Source: Acanthamoeba sp. SK_2022b (Eukaryota > Discosea > Longamoebia > Acanthamoebidae). Taken from it: 64,000 nt of DNA. The position numbers and the translations under genes are program-made. The stretch spans positions 1 to 64,000 of the forward strand of contig JANDJZ010000241.1 of NCBI GenBank assembly GCA_027943245.1, in the 5' to 3' direction. Each line of letters starts with the position of its first letter. The first letter of the stretch is position 1. Below the pieces are notes generated by a model. It was not told the origin of the DNA. It saw only the letters and a list, made by a program, of their open reading frames with translations, and did not search any database. Shown one piece after another: positions 35,265 to 47,589 of the stretch.

Positions 35265-38200
35265 TTAGCGCCCACGGGGACTACGTGGGAGAGGGGGGAG
35301 GGGGGGGTCAACGCTACCTCCAGTCTTGGGCGCGTTTTCTTGGTTGAGGGCGTTGTGTAGTTCTCGCATCCAGTTGTCCTTGTCCTGCTGCGTGCGCGCC
35401 GAGAGCAGCAGCAGCGGCTTCTTCTTGCCGACGATCTGGAACGAGTACTTCTCTTTGTAGTGGAACGAAAGGGTGAGCGAAGCGGCAAGCAGCCTCTCTG
35501 GTTTGTGGTGGGCTTGAGGTACGTACTGGCTGGCAAGTCTTCCACGCATAGGTTGTGCTTGGGGGGAAAGAGGTTGACGGCGCCCTTGTACACGAAGCTC
35601 TTTCGTTTCTCCTGCGCGTAGATGAGGATGTCGCTGAACAGGAAGAAGGTGCGCAGCTTTTCAACGCCCGACTTGCCTGTATTGCGACGCAGTTGATTGT
35701 GAGCGGTTTCAGCACGTTGTGATCAAAACAAAAGAGGCTGTGTTGGCAGACCAGATGAGGGCTTCTTCGAGAGCGGTCCTTGAAAGATGAACTTGCGTCC
35801 AGGTTGCACCAAAGGCTGGCCAAGGAAGTGGGAACATGAGAAGGTGGGCAGGGAGGGCACAGGCGAGATGAGTGCGATACTACTTACCGCCTCCATGCCA
35901 ATGATCTTTCCCGAGAGTTCTGCCATCATGTCGTTGTTCGACTTGTAGCTGTCTACCCACTGCGCGACTTCCACAATCTGTTTTCTGTGCCGCCAGTCCG
36001 GTCGGGTCAGCAAGCTCACATTCGCAGTCTCCCCCCCCGCCACGAAGTTTTGAAAGCAGACGTACTGTGCTTTTAGCAGGTTCTGGTAGTCGCTGTGTTC
36101 TGGTGATGTGTGCTTAATGAGCACCTGTTATTTGGAGCCAGATAGACGCCTGTGAGGGTTGGCACGATCTCCTCTCTACAGGTAAAAGAGAAGGGTGGGC
36201 CATACGTCGATAAGCATCTTATAGCGCGGTATGCGCTGCACCGGCATGATGAGGAAGGAGTAGATGTTGAGGTTGTGACAAGACTCATGTTGCATACAAC
36301 ACTGCGGTTCGATTTGGGTTGTCAAGCTGAGGGTCAGCATTGAAACACTTTGGCAAGGAGTAAGCAGGCTGAGATAGGCCGAGCACACCTCCAACCACTG
36401 CATGGCGGCAACCGAGGAGAAGATCTTCTTGAGCTCGGCCGTGCACTTGTCGTATCGAGAGCAGTATTCGCTGTACAACTTGAGAAAAGGCATCTGTGGA
36501 CTCAACAACGCCGACGCTTGTTACCAGGTCTGAACGTATGGAGAGGGAGAGAGGGAGAAGCAACGCCGAACGACGACTGGGGCATACCATCTGCACGAGA
36601 ACGTCCCCCAGCTGCGTCTCGGGAGTGTAGTCCTTCATACGCGCCTTAAGCTGTTCCAAGAGTTGAACGTGGAATGCGTGTATAGACTCAAGCAGGGTAA
36701 ACACGCTTTTGGAGTGGTCCTTGACCGCATAGACGCTCTTCCAGAACGGCTTCGCTCGCATCACGCACACGATTAGTAAGTAGTAAGTAGTTTAAGGGGC
36801 AATGGTGGTAGCTGTACTTGTTCTTGTAGAGGATGAAGGTAGACTTCGATAAGGGTGGTGAGAGAACTGAGATACGTGCTCTCCGTGCTCAACAGCTCGT
36901 GTGCGGCCTTGCTGCACAGCTCACTCGCTGATGTGACACGTCAAACACAAACCGACCGGTGGGGGAGTGTGGGGAGGTACATGACATCGGGGTTCGAATG
37001 ATTGAAGTCAAAGGATGCAACGAGGTCTCTTGGGTGGTCACAGCTCTCCGCATGGGCAGGTGGTTAGGAAGGCTCCTTGGCACGTCGGGCGAGGTGGTAA
37101 CACCTCTTCGCAAGGGCCGGAGCATAAGGAGCGTCTGCATCCGGCCGGCGCAGTAGTGTGTCAGATTCAAAGGCTGGCCTCATGAGCAATGGAGTAGAGA
37201 AGCAGCCACTACTCCATACCCCGTGTTTGAAGTTGTATTCAATGAGCATTCGTCCATTCTCTAGCCACGTGCCCTCGTCCTGACCCACTTCTCGAGCCTG
37301 GGCCTTGCGCTTCTGCATGAGCTCGTGCAATTCGCCCACAGCTGGATTCTGATGCAATAGACGGACAGAAGCGTTGAGGTCATGCTGCCTTGCCGTGGGG
37401 TAGACGAGGTGGAGAAAGCGAGCATTGTACCACGTTACCCCTGATCGAGGCAGCCTGTTTGTCGCTGAACTTATAGGCAACACTTCTCGGTCTCAGCGTG
37501 TCCCCAACCGACTTAACTCGTCGCAGCTGTCCGATAGAGCGAGCTTTACTCTTCTTGGTCTCCGTGGAGGGTTGTGTGCGTGCTTCGCTAAAGATGTACG
37601 GGTCCTTGAGTATAGGCAAGGAAGACCCCGAAGTCGAGAGGTTGTAGCGCTGGGGGACAGCCAGCGCTGGTGGCGGTCGGACGGCGAAGAAGCCAGAGCG
37701 CACCCGACTTCCCCGGTCGCACTTGATCTCTTCTTCCTCCTCGTCCTCACCGTCGTCTTCAAAGTCCTCGACAGCTTCGTCTTCCGATGGTCGAGACACT
37801 ATTGTAACCAGACCGTTCTCTCCCGCTATGCTTTGCACGCCTGTCGCCGCCCCACTGCTGATTTTCGCCAACTCGGCAGCGTTTTTCGTTCCTCGTCGGC
37901 CCATCACTACCAACCCTCGCTTACTGTCATAGACGCCCGAGCCCTGTAGCCATTGCGATAGCCTCTTTGAAGATGAAGTGGAAACTGGAGTTGGAGTAGA
38001 AGAAGTAGTGGCATCGAAGGGCGAGGGAACACTTTCCGAGCCGTTATCAGAGCTGTTGTCGTCGCCATCTTCATCGAAAAAATGTAGTGTTTGGAGCTTG
38101 GGGCAGAAAAGGCCTCGTTCTGGGGTGCCAGGGCTTTTGTACTCGTCGGCGCTGCACGTCACCTTGTCAAAGGCCCTTTCAATGTCTGCCAGGCACCGAG

Positions 38201-38366
38201 CTATGGTGTCGTTGGGAGAGAGAGACATGATCTTCATCTCTCGCCTCTGCGGGCAGTACACCCGAAAGTTGAGGAATGTGTTGGGTGTGGGCATCTGCTC
38301 CGGATCTATCCTTCTCCTTGCTCCTTGTGATGACTCCTCCACCACCACCTTGAACGTGTGCTGCAT
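35265..38366 (-). CDS. DH-PH Rho guanine-nucleotide exchange factor
   Basis: The start at 38366 gives a basic N-terminus and a possible ubiquitin-fold region (FLNFRVYCPQRREMKIMSLS, then PNDTIARCLADIERAFD). A Ser/acid-rich stretch follows (about 38100-37550). The DH domain spans about 36900-35880: AAHELLSTESTYLSSLTTLI, then PFWKSVYAVKDHSKSVFTLL, PFLKLYSEYCSRYDKC, and the hallmark SFLIMPVQRIPRYKMLI (helix 8). The PH domain (about 35780-35300) has GRKFIFQGPLSK, VEKLRTFFLFSDILIYAQ, KYSFQIVGKKKPLLLLSA and DNWMRELHNAL. Known: DH-PH proteins load GTP onto Rho/Rac GTPases at membranes and so control actin. The exact target cannot be told. The gene converges on the RING-H2 gene with 273 bp between stops. 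At least nine exons are used. Confidence 0.92.
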
Positions 38367-38855
38367 CTCTCTCCCTCTCCCTCTTCCAATCTCTCTCGCT
38401 TACTACCCCAACCTCGCGTCGGCTAATACAGCCTCGGCGACGTTCACTTGCGTCTGGCATGTGCCTCTTTAAAAAAGCTCAACACGCCCGATTATGGAAA
38501 CGTCTTGCGCGCCTTATTTGCGCAGAGGCCACCCCAGAAGAGATGAAAGGGTGTCGTGGAGCTTGCGCCGGCTAACGATAGCGCGCAGGAGGCTTATAGA
38601 ATACTGGTGGTGTAATTTGATACGATTATTTCTACACGACGGCGGCCTTCCACTCCTTAGCACCTTCGCTTGGTTGGTGTGCTTGCTATTGTTTTACCCT
38701 ATCCTCTCCCTCGCTCTACCTCGACTCTTTCTCTCCTACGCTCCTTTCCTTTCGCCTTTACTGCTACTATCTCCTCCTCCTCCTCCTCCTTCTCCTGCTG
38801 CGTGTTGCTGCTTGTTGTTGGTCGGTCTGTGCTAGCGTCCTATTCGCGAGCGTCT
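38367..38855. other. Intergenic region between RhoGEF start and G-beta end
   Basis: No gene is seen. It holds the upstream region of the minus-strand RhoGEF gene and the 3' region of the G-beta gene. A pyrimidine-rich (CTC/TCC)n stretch lies near 38770-38800. Confidence 0.5.
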
Positions 38856-40228
38856 TTACGCCCATATCTACAAGAAGTCGTACGTAGAAGAAGGTGAGCT
38901 ACTAGTGCTACTACAAAGTTGAAACAGCAAACGGACGGAAGTAGGGGGGGGGCGTACCCTTAGCAGTTTGTCCCAGCTACCTGTACACAAAGCCATACCG
39001 TCGGGAGACACGCCCAAGCAACTGACGCGGTTCTCGTGGCCCTTGAGGGTGCCGATCCTCTCGCCCTTCAGCGTGTCCCACACATGGCAGTGGCAGTCCT
39101 CGTAGCCGGCGAAGAGGTATCTTCCGCTGACGGAGAGCGCGACGGAGGTGATGCCGCACAAAATGCTGTCGTGCGTGTACTGCATGAGCTCCTTGTGGGC
39201 GCGAATGTCGAACAGACGGCACGAAGCGTCGTCCGAGCCGGTGACGAAGCTCAGCCCGTTGGGGAAGAACCTGTTGTAGTTGGTTGGGGAAGGTCAGAAG
39301 GAATATCGAGCCAGACAAGGGACGGAAGGTGGAGGGGGGGGGTACTGGATGGAGTTGATGTCGGATTCATGACCCTCGAAGGTGAGCTCACACTTACCCG
39401 ACCTGATGTCCCAAAGCTTGGCGGTAGAGTCGACGGCGCCCGAGATGAAGTAGTCGCGCTTCTCGGGGATGATAGACACGCTTTAATTGAATCAAGAAGG
39501 GAAAGGAATCCATATCAATCATTTGAACCGGACGAATGCGAGGGCTGGTCGATCCGAAGCTCGAAAAGGGAAAGGCGAGGTACCTCATGACGTCACCGGT
39601 GTGGTCGCTGAACTCGGTGACCTTCGTGTCAACCTCGAGATCCCAGAGGGCGCAGGTAAGATCGCCCGAGCTCGTAACAACATCCTTGTCATTGAAGAAC
39701 CGACAGCAGGCGAGGTAGCCGGTGTGGGTGAGTTCTCGGAAGACACGATTCTGGGCCTGTCGCAGGTGGTAGACGGAGCAGGTGTTGTCGAGACCGCCGC
39801 ACGCTACAAAATTGCCGCTGGGGGAGTAGGCGCAGGACATCACCCAGGCCGATCGCATGGGGATGATGCGTTCCTTGTTGGTCGTAAGGGCATCCCACAC
39901 GAGCAGCTTACCATCCTGCGATGCCGACACGATGTGCCTCTTGTCGCCCGACCAATGCATGGCGTAGATTTTGTGCAGATGGCCCTCCAGTTCCCTCCTC
40001 TTCTTCATAGCGCAGCGAGGAAGCGTCTTCACATCTTTTGTGAAGTGGCCCACTGCATTGGGGAGGAGCAACGTTGTAGAGACAAAAAAACGGCTGGTTC
40101 AAGGAAAGGATGTGAAGGAGGGAAGGCGTACGAGAGACGTCGCTCCTCGCTGGCTTCCTCAGGTTTTCCTTCATCGAGGCGGCCGAAGATGAGGCCTGAG
40201 CGATCTTTTCGTCTTTGTCTTGTTGCAT
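38856..40228 (-). CDS. Heterotrimeric G-protein beta subunit (7 WD40 repeats)
   Basis: The start at 40228 gives a helical N-terminus ([20 protein letters not shown]). WD40 blades follow in canonical G-beta form: [136 protein letters not shown] and [15 protein letters not shown] final 12-bp coding exon (38867-38856) adds IWA and the stop, the normal G-beta C-terminus. Known: it pairs with G-gamma and G-alpha downstream of GPCRs at the plasma membrane. Length, about 350 residues, is normal. At least five exons are used. Confidence 0.94.
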
Positions 40229-40695
40229 CGTGATCCTCTTCTACTTTCAAAATTGAAGAAATGGGGCCTAGAGAAGGAAATCAACGAGTCCTCTATGTAG
40301 GTACCTCGAGAGGAGGATTTGAGGAAGCCTTTTCGAACGGGGCTAATCCAGTCAATCGACACACAGCTCTCCTTCCAAGCAGCGCTGTCAAACCGACGGT
40401 TCGTTTTGTCCTTCCGGTGCGGGAGGGGGGCGTGCTCAACGCCGTGGCGCACACCGAATACCGAAATTCAGCGCCCCCGCATTATTGGCTGTCCTTTAAT
40501 TCTATTTAGTTTTCAATTTCTCCTTAAAACAGCTTAAGAAAACGCCAAAGAAAAGCATAGCTTTACATGGGCACGTGCACTGAGATTTCCTGGGCTCCGA
40601 GATAAGCACCAGCAGGGAACACCTCTCACAAGTGCAGGCACACAACCTCACAATCAAAAGTTTGCGGCTTGAACAAATCACGCCCTTAACCCAAA
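40229..40695. promoter_or_regulatory. Divergent promoter region, G-beta / histidine phosphatase
   Basis: These 467 bp separate two divergent start codons. No coding sequence is seen, and I recognise no specific element. Confidence 0.45.
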
Positions 40696-41439
40696 ATGGC
40701 GATGGCTCCACCGATCGATTTGGTGCTGGTGAGGCACGGCGAAAGCGAAGGCAACATCGCCCAAGAGATGTCCAAACTCAACGACGACACGCTTTGGGAT
40801 AAGCAGGGCTTCAAGGAGCGCCACACTTCCAAATACAGGTGCGCCAGCGCGCTGCCTCCTGCCTCTCTCTCTCTCTCTCTCTCTACTGCGTCTACGCTGG
40901 ATCTGTTAACGTCGGCCATTTTACGAACTTGCTTGCCTCCTCGTGGGCAGATTGACGGACCTGGGCCGCAAGCAGGCGAGCCTTGCGGGCGACTACATCC
41001 GCAAGTACATCTCCAAGAAGTTTGATCGCTACTACTGCTCCGAGTATATCAGGTAACAGTCCGCAGACTGTTCTGCCCACAACGTTGTGGCTGTGTTGCG
41101 TTTTGGGGTGCGTGCTCTGGCCACGCACGCTTTCGCTGGCGCTCATTTGCCGCGCTCCCCTGCTCCCGCTTAGGGCGATGGAAACGGCTTCGCTCCTTGG
41201 GCTCGATGGCGCCCAATGGTTCTGCGACTTTTACTTGCGCGAGAGGGACAAGGGCGTACGCGTCACCCTCTTCGACGCGCATCGCGCATGCACACACAAA
41301 TGCGCATGCGGTCTCTTACCTTCCTCCCTCGACACTCAGTTGCTCGGCGGAGTGTCCGATCTGCAGAGGAAAGACGAAGAGCAGTACCGCAGCGTGATGA
41401 CGCACCAAGAACGAGGCACGCACTTGCCCGCACCGCTTC

Positions 41440-41509
<70 letters not shown>

Positions 41510-42385
41510 GCGTTCTGTGGTTGACTCGCTTTCTCATGGCTTGCTTTCCCCGCTCCGCACAGACGCCTTCTACTGGGCGCCGCCGGGCGGCGAGTCCATT
41601 GCCAGCTCATGCCTGCGCGTCGATCGCATGCTCGACATTCTCAGGACGTCGTGTTCAGGCTTCAAGGTGATCATGGTGTGCCACGGCAACATTATGAGGG
41701 CCTTCCGCGTGCGAATCGAACGGTAGCTCCTCCTCCTCCTCATTCATCACCCCCCCCCCCCAAAACCCCTGGCGCGATGCACTGTCGAACCTGCGTGACG
41801 CGGCATCTATTGTGGTGACAGAATGAGCCAGAGGAAGTTCAGGGAGACCGAAGAGAGCACGGACGACCGGGACAAGCTTTGGAACTGCCAGATCATCCAC
41901 TACACCCGGCGCGACCCCGAGACTGGCATCGTCGCGCCCAACTTCTACTGGGTGCGCTCGATCTGCCCGTGGGACACCAGCCTCTCCTGGAACGTGTGGC
42001 AGCCCATCCACAGGTACACGGAAGCCTCCACACTTTTTGGCGCACGCGGGGACACTCGCTAACATGGCGCGTGCGCTGTAGGCCGACGTACTCGAGCGAA
42101 GATCTGGCGGCCGAGGTAGCTCTCGTGCCGCAGCTGATCAACAACGACGACGTGGCGGTGCTGGGCCGGACGGCCACGGAGGAGATCATGAAGAAGAGGG
42201 CCCTCCTCACCGAGTGGAAGGAGCGCGAGGAGGCCATCGCCAAGAGCGAGGAGGCCGAGAAGGAGAAGGAGGACAGGAGGCGGGCCAGAGAGTCGTGGCT
42301 GCCCTCCAACAACCCCGCCACCACCACCACGGGAGGAGGTAACCAGCCGCACCAGCTCCAACAACTCGAGCGCACTGGCCTCTAA
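40696..42385 (+). CDS. Histidine phosphatase (phosphoglycerate mutase-like) family protein
   Basis: The start at 40696 is followed at once by DLVLVRHGESEGN, the RHG motif with the phospho-acceptor His. Then come LTDLGRKQASLAGDYI, YYCSEYIR|AMETASLLG (the SxxxRAxxTA region) and WAPPGGES, and VIMVCHGNIMRAFR with the second catalytic His. C-terminal exons carry IIHYTRRDPETGIVAPNF, WNVWQPIHRPTYSSEDLA and a charged coiled coil (LTEWKEREEAIAKSEEAE). AATAAA lies at 42400. Known: members are phosphatases or mutases working through phospho-His. The long C-terminal extension and lack of glycolytic mutase features argue for a phosphatase of unknown substrate rather than a glycolytic enzyme. Around seven exons are used; one intron contains a GT array. 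Confidence 0.87.
41442..41508. repeat. (GT)n microsatellite, intronic
   Basis: A pure GT array of about 67 bp lies in an intron of the histidine phosphatase gene. Confidence 0.97.
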
Positions 42386-42923
42386 CGCTCGTGAATAGCA
42401 ATAAAATTATTTATCGCCACTAAAAGCAAAGCATTTAATAATTTTTAATTGTTGTGTATTTTTAATTGTTGTGTATTTATCTTCCGGTTTATTCGTAGTT
42501 CTCTGACTCACGCTTGTGGGGCAGGAGGAGGCCGAGTGGATGAGCTGCGCGATTCCGGGGGTCAGAACTCCTCGGGCTCGCCGCTGCCCACGAGACCCAC
42601 TTGCCCACGCGATACCCCTCGTGAGCGCCTCTTTCTCGGCTTCCTCTGACGCGTGAGGTTTGAGGAGAGGGAGGGGGTCATCATAATACACACAACCACG
42701 ATGCACTTGCAGGCGTGCGGGCCCTCCTTTGTCTTCTTGTTCTGGCCGCGTTTCTCATGCAACAGTGGCTTCCAGGGCGGAACCCCTCGTTGATGTTCGT
42801 TTATTCAAAAATCGAACTTTGTTGTGTCTCCAACATGCCTTCGTCAAGACTGCACAGCCGGTGACAAAACTGATGTACCTTGGTAAGCCCCAACAAGGTA
42901 TAACCTAAAAAAAACATAACCGC
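42386..42923. other. Intergenic region between two convergent genes
   Basis: No gene is seen. It contains the histidine phosphatase poly(A) signal at 42400 and a duplicated TTTTTAATTGTTGTGTATT block at about 42438-42480. Confidence 0.55.
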
Positions 42924-45900
42924 TCACACATCGCTGCCCGTGGTCTCGCCGCTGTCCTCCTCCTTTCCCTTGTTGTGCTTGGCCGCGGCTTCGAGGTCGC
43001 CCTCATCGTCTTCGCTGCTGCCGCTGGCTTCGTCGTTCGCGGGGCGTCTCAGGCACGCCAAGCATCCGCCCACCGAATGGCGCGTGTCGATGTAAGCCGG
43101 CGTCTTGAGCGGCGGATGGACGACCAGCAGCGACGTCGTCGACGAGCCCACGAGGTCGCTGAACTGCACAGAGCCATCGTCCTCGCATTCGTTCTCGTTC
43201 TCGTCGTCATCTTCATCGCCCCGCAGGCGTTGCCCCAAGCGAAGGTGCGGGAGGTGGTGGCGGTGAAGGTTGAGGTGGTGATGCACGTGGTGCTGGGCGC
43301 GCGACCACTTGCGCTCGTTGCCGATCACGATCATCTGGTACACGTGCTTGGCCTCCTCTTGGAGCGCCTCCTCCAGCACGTCGTCGTTCTCGCTCACGAC
43401 CAGCGACATGTTGGGCCGGGCGCGCACGAGGGCCTGCACGCCTTCGAAGCTCTCCATGAACTGCTCCTCGCTCCGCTTCTGCTCCGCCGTGAACGCCGAC
43501 GGCAGCATCGAGCCCGCGCCCGCAGTCTCCAGCGCGATCGAGGCCGGTTCCTGGCTCTGTCACACGAGTCAACACGTGCGTGTGCGTGTGTGCGTGTGTG
43601 CGTGTGTTGTCGTACCGAGAGGCTGACGCGGGGAGACTCGGCGAGGTCCTCGCCGTCGCTGCTGCTGTCGTTGTTCTCGGGGCTGTGTTCGCCGGTGGTC
43701 TTGCGCTTCCTGCCGCCGGTGTTCGTCTCCTGCATCTCCACCTCGGCCTCCTCCTGCTTCGTCGGCGACGAGACCGAGCGTCTCCGCTGCGGATCGGGTC
43801 GGGGGCCGTGGACGCCGCGCCGCACCAGCCGCACGAGCAGGCCGATGAGGAACAGGATGTCAAAGTACTGGTGCCACGCGGCCCTCTTCTTGGTGGCCGC
43901 CGCCGAGGCGGGAGCGGATGATGACGACGACGACGACGAGGCCTGGGCCGTGCGCGGGGTGAGGGCGTCGCCAGAGAGCTGGCCGCGCTCGCGCATGAGC
44001 CACTCCTTGCGGGGCACGAGGACGGTGAGGTGGACGTCGGGATCGCGGGCCATCTCGAGCGCCACCCGGACCGCCTCCCTCTCGAACGTATGGAACGAGT
44101 AGACGAACAGGACGCGCTCGACGTTGGTGCGGTCCCTCAGCCTGCCCTTATCGACGAAAATGCCTGCGCGCGCGCGTGTGGCGTCAGCGGGGGGGGGGGG
44201 TAACGCGGAGGTGGTGGGCCGGGCTTACCGACGGGGCTACGGATGTGTTGCATGAGGTGGTGGGCTCGGCGACCGCCCTCGTTGATGGGATCCGATTTCT
44301 GTCGATTCCAGCCCAGGATGACCAGGTCTCGCACCTGCAGAGCGAGCGGGCAACAGAGTGTGCGTGGTTACAACGCAGCGCACGACGATGCGTGAGAGCC
44401 AGGCGGGGAAAGGGCGTGGTTACGCGCGAGTTGGCGATCTTGGTGAGGTCGGCAGCGATGTTGCCCGAAGCGCGGGCGGAGACCTTGAAGTCGACGTTGA
44501 GCACCGACGCCCTCTGTCGCGCAAACTCGACCGCGTCCGACTTGTCCACTCGCAACTGCGTCGACACACATGCACGTACACTCAACGCATGAGCACGATT
44601 AAGGTAGCGGCGGCGGCAGGGTCGGTGCGTACAGCAAAGAAGTAGGTGGATGGCCGCTCGGAGATCTCGGTGAGGTGGACCGCGTTGACGCGAGGCTTGC
44701 GCTTGGAATCGATGCCCTTGGCGTGGGCCTTGGCCAGAGCGCCGGCGACGGTCACCATCGACACGCCGATCCTCGGCTCGGGAATGCACACCAGCACCGA
44801 GTACTGGGAGCTGCCAGCAGCCAAACGCGTGAGTGGTGAGCGCGCGGGATTGCGGCAGGAGCTCGCGTAGATGGACAGGAACCTTTTGCGCATAGTGGGG
44901 TTGTGACGCTTTTCGTTGCGAGTCCACAGCAGCCACACGATCGGCGTGGTGAGGAGCGTGTTCCAGATGGCCATGACGACAAAGGCAGCGAAGATCTCCT
45001 TGGTGAGGACGCCGATGTCGAGGCCCACGTTGAGCACCACCAGCTCAACCAGCCCCTTCGTGTTGAGCAGGAATCCGATCGTGAGCGACTCCCTGTAATA
45101 CAACCACAGATTATTTAAAAAAAATAAATGATACAAATAAAATAAAATAAAATAAAATTAGATTAAAGAAGTTGAAGCTGAGATGATGGGGCCGTGCCGC
45201 CAGGTGTTGCATAGGAGACGCGAGGCGATGGTGGCGCCGCCAATCTTGCCCAGCATGGAGACGGCGATGACCAGCAAGACAGTAACGCCGGCCTGCCACG
45301 AGTTGAGTGTCGACAGGTCGGTCCTGAGGCCCGAGTAGGTGAAGTAGAGCGGCACGAGGATGACCATGATCAAGTCCTACCCGCGATATAGCTGTCAGTT
45401 GTCTGCGAAGCTTAGGCTTGCGCGGAGCAGCTTGCGCACCTCGATTCGTTCGGTCATGCGCACGGCGAACCCGTTGCCGCGCGGAACGATGACGCCCAGG
45501 AAGAATCCGCCGAACATGGAGTGGACGCCAATGACCTGCGCGCAGTCGCGGATGAGAGCCGAGTGGGGGAAAGGGGCAAGAGAGAGAGAGAGAGAGAGAG
45601 AGAGGAGATCAGGGTGCGGCGGAGAGCGTACGTCAGTGGTCCAGGCCGAGATAAAGAGGAGGACCAAGATGAGGATCACGAATTCGTGCTTCATCGTCTC
45701 GCGGGCGTGCACTCTCCTGTTGGTTGGTCGACACAAATTCGGTTAGGTTGAGGTGCAGCGGCAAGGCGAGGCGAGCGCGAGGCGAGGGACGTGCTTGGAG
45801 AGCCAGCTGAGAATGGGCCGCAGGACGACCACCATCACGAGCACGTAGCCGGCGAAGACCAGAAGGGTGTAGAGGGCGGTGAGCGAGCCGGCCGACCGGG

Positions 45901-46915
45901 CGATCGAAACGACAATGGCCAACAAGATCCACGCCCTGTCTCCGACGAGGAAGGGAGGTGAGGCCAAGATGAGTCGACGAGAATGAAGGGGGGGGCTTGA
46001 TACGTGACGTCATCCACGGCGGCCGACGAGAGGGCGATGATGCCGACTTTGGATTGGGTGAGGCCCTGGTCGGTGAGAATGCGGGCCAGCACGGGGAAGG
46101 CCGTGATCGACGTGGCCACGCCGACGAACAGCAGGAACGACGCGAACGTGGCGGTCTTGGTCTGGACCAGCCCGCCCGGTGAGCAGAGCAACGAATCAAG
46201 CAGACTGAGTTGTGGGGACAATGGGCACACCATTGGCATTTCGTAAAAGATGTAAGCCGAAGCGCCGATGCCCAGACAGAAGGGCACCACCATGGCCGTG
46301 ATACTGATGACGGCCGAGCCCTTTAGGTTTCTACGCATGAGAGCCGGGTCAACCTCGAGCCCGACAAGGAACCTGGAGAGAGCGAAACAAGTGTTGGTAA
46401 TCAGGCCGGGAGGGTTTCAGGAGGAAGGCAGCGCAGGAGAGGAGGAGACGAGACGAACATGAAGAGGATGAGGCCCACGTTGGCGATCACTGTAATTGGG
46501 GAGGCGAAAAGGTTGGCGTTAGTCGAGTGTTCCGTCTCGGTACGATGGCCACAGAAGGTTCCCGAACCATTGAAGACAGTGATGGAGGAGGCGGGAAAGA
46601 TGTTGACGGTGAAGCCCTTCGCGAAGCCCATCACGGAGGGCCCCAGCAGGATGCCCGTGATCACCTCGGCGATGACGCTCGGCTCTGTTATTTTTGATGT
46701 TCGTAAGCACACAATATTTGTCGACATATTATTATTGCATTTTCAATAATAACGACATCAAAAAGTCATTAAGGGGCGCGCGTACGTTTGATGAACTTGA
46801 AGAAGTAGCTGAGCACCTTGGACACAGTGACCACGATAATGAGCTGGATGATGAACAGGTCCAGCGGGGAATTCAACAGCGGGTTGTCGCCCTGGTAGAT
46901 GCTCGTTTGAACCAT
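42924..46915 (-). CDS. CPA2/CHX-type monovalent cation/H+ antiporter with large cytoplasmic domain
   Basis: The start at 46915 (MVQTSIYQGDNPLLNSPLDL) leads into about twelve TM segments: FIIQLIIVVTVSKVLSYFF, EVITGILLGPSVMGF, VIANVGLILFMFVFLVGLEV, ISITAMVVPFCLGIGASAY, FASFLLFVGVATSITAFPVL with ARILTDQGLTQSKVGIIAL and AAVDDV, then HSMFGGFFLGVIVPRG, IMVILVPLYFTYSGLRTDLS and TKGLVELVVLNVGLDIGVL. FPVLARIL and the AxxxD(D) motif are the CPA2/CHX signature. The C-terminal half is soluble, with USP-like strands (SQYSVLVCIPEPRIGVSMVT, VRDLVILGWNR, ERVLFVYSFHTFEREAVRVA) as in plant CHX proteins. It ends in a His-rich, then acidic, tail. Known: these exchange K+ or Na+ for H+ in endomembranes or plasma membrane. 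About thirteen exons are used. Confidence 0.9.
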
Positions 46916-47589
46916 CCTGCCCCTAGACCTGCGGCCGTCTGTCTCGATTGTTGGGGTGTCTCCTGTGTCTCTCTCTGGCCTTCCGGAAACGAGCAAAAGG
47001 CGTCTACGCCTTGACTAGCTCTTGTCTCTCTTCCAGAAATAGAAAATAGAAGTCAAGCAGAAGTTTTTGCGGTGTAGCCGCTTCTAGCGGGCGGCGTGGG
47101 TCGAGCTCAAAGAGATAGGAAGCTGCGACTGAGCCTACGTCCGTGGCCTTTTAAGGCGTGGTGAAGGGGGCGGAGAGTGTATCCCAGAGGCCCAAGCTTG
47201 GCGAGGCGATGATGAGGGCGATATTATTGGAAGGGAAGCGAAACAGAACGTTCCTGAAACACACGGATTGGTCGATGACGCTGGCCGAAGCCTGGATAAA
47301 GTCACGAACCATCAAGATCGTGCCAATCGCAGCGACCCGAGAACCGGGGCCGGGAGACTTCTCGTCACGTTTCCTGACGCCGTGTCCTCGCCTCCCTTGC
47401 TCCGTGTTCTGACAAGAAGCGACGAAACACTCACGCCATTTCATGTAGACACACCTTGTATTTTTTTGTCAAGTGGCGATGATTAACCAAAGAGGGGGAG
47501 AGCCATCCCATCCCATCCCAATCCACTCCAGTCGAGTGGTCACCTCCGGCTGGCCGGAGGAGAAGGGCTTGTATGGCGCGGGGGACCTC
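46916..47589. other. Intergenic region between antiporter start and kinase-SH2 end
   Basis: No supported gene. Both strands have an open frame of about 85-97 codons near 47151-47444, but neither shows a family motif, and there is no exon to extend them. This is likely the antiporter promoter plus the kinase 3' region. A tandem ATCCC run is at about 47508-47520. Confidence 0.45.

Noticed and set aside
36960..37050. GGTTCGAAT that resembles a tRNA T-loop
   Set aside because: No acceptor, D or anticodon stems can be drawn around it, and it lies within the RhoGEF gene.
47151..47444. Open frames on both strands upstream of the antiporter
   Set aside because: Both are under 100 codons, share no family motif and lie in a likely promoter; one is probably a mirror of chance composition in the other.
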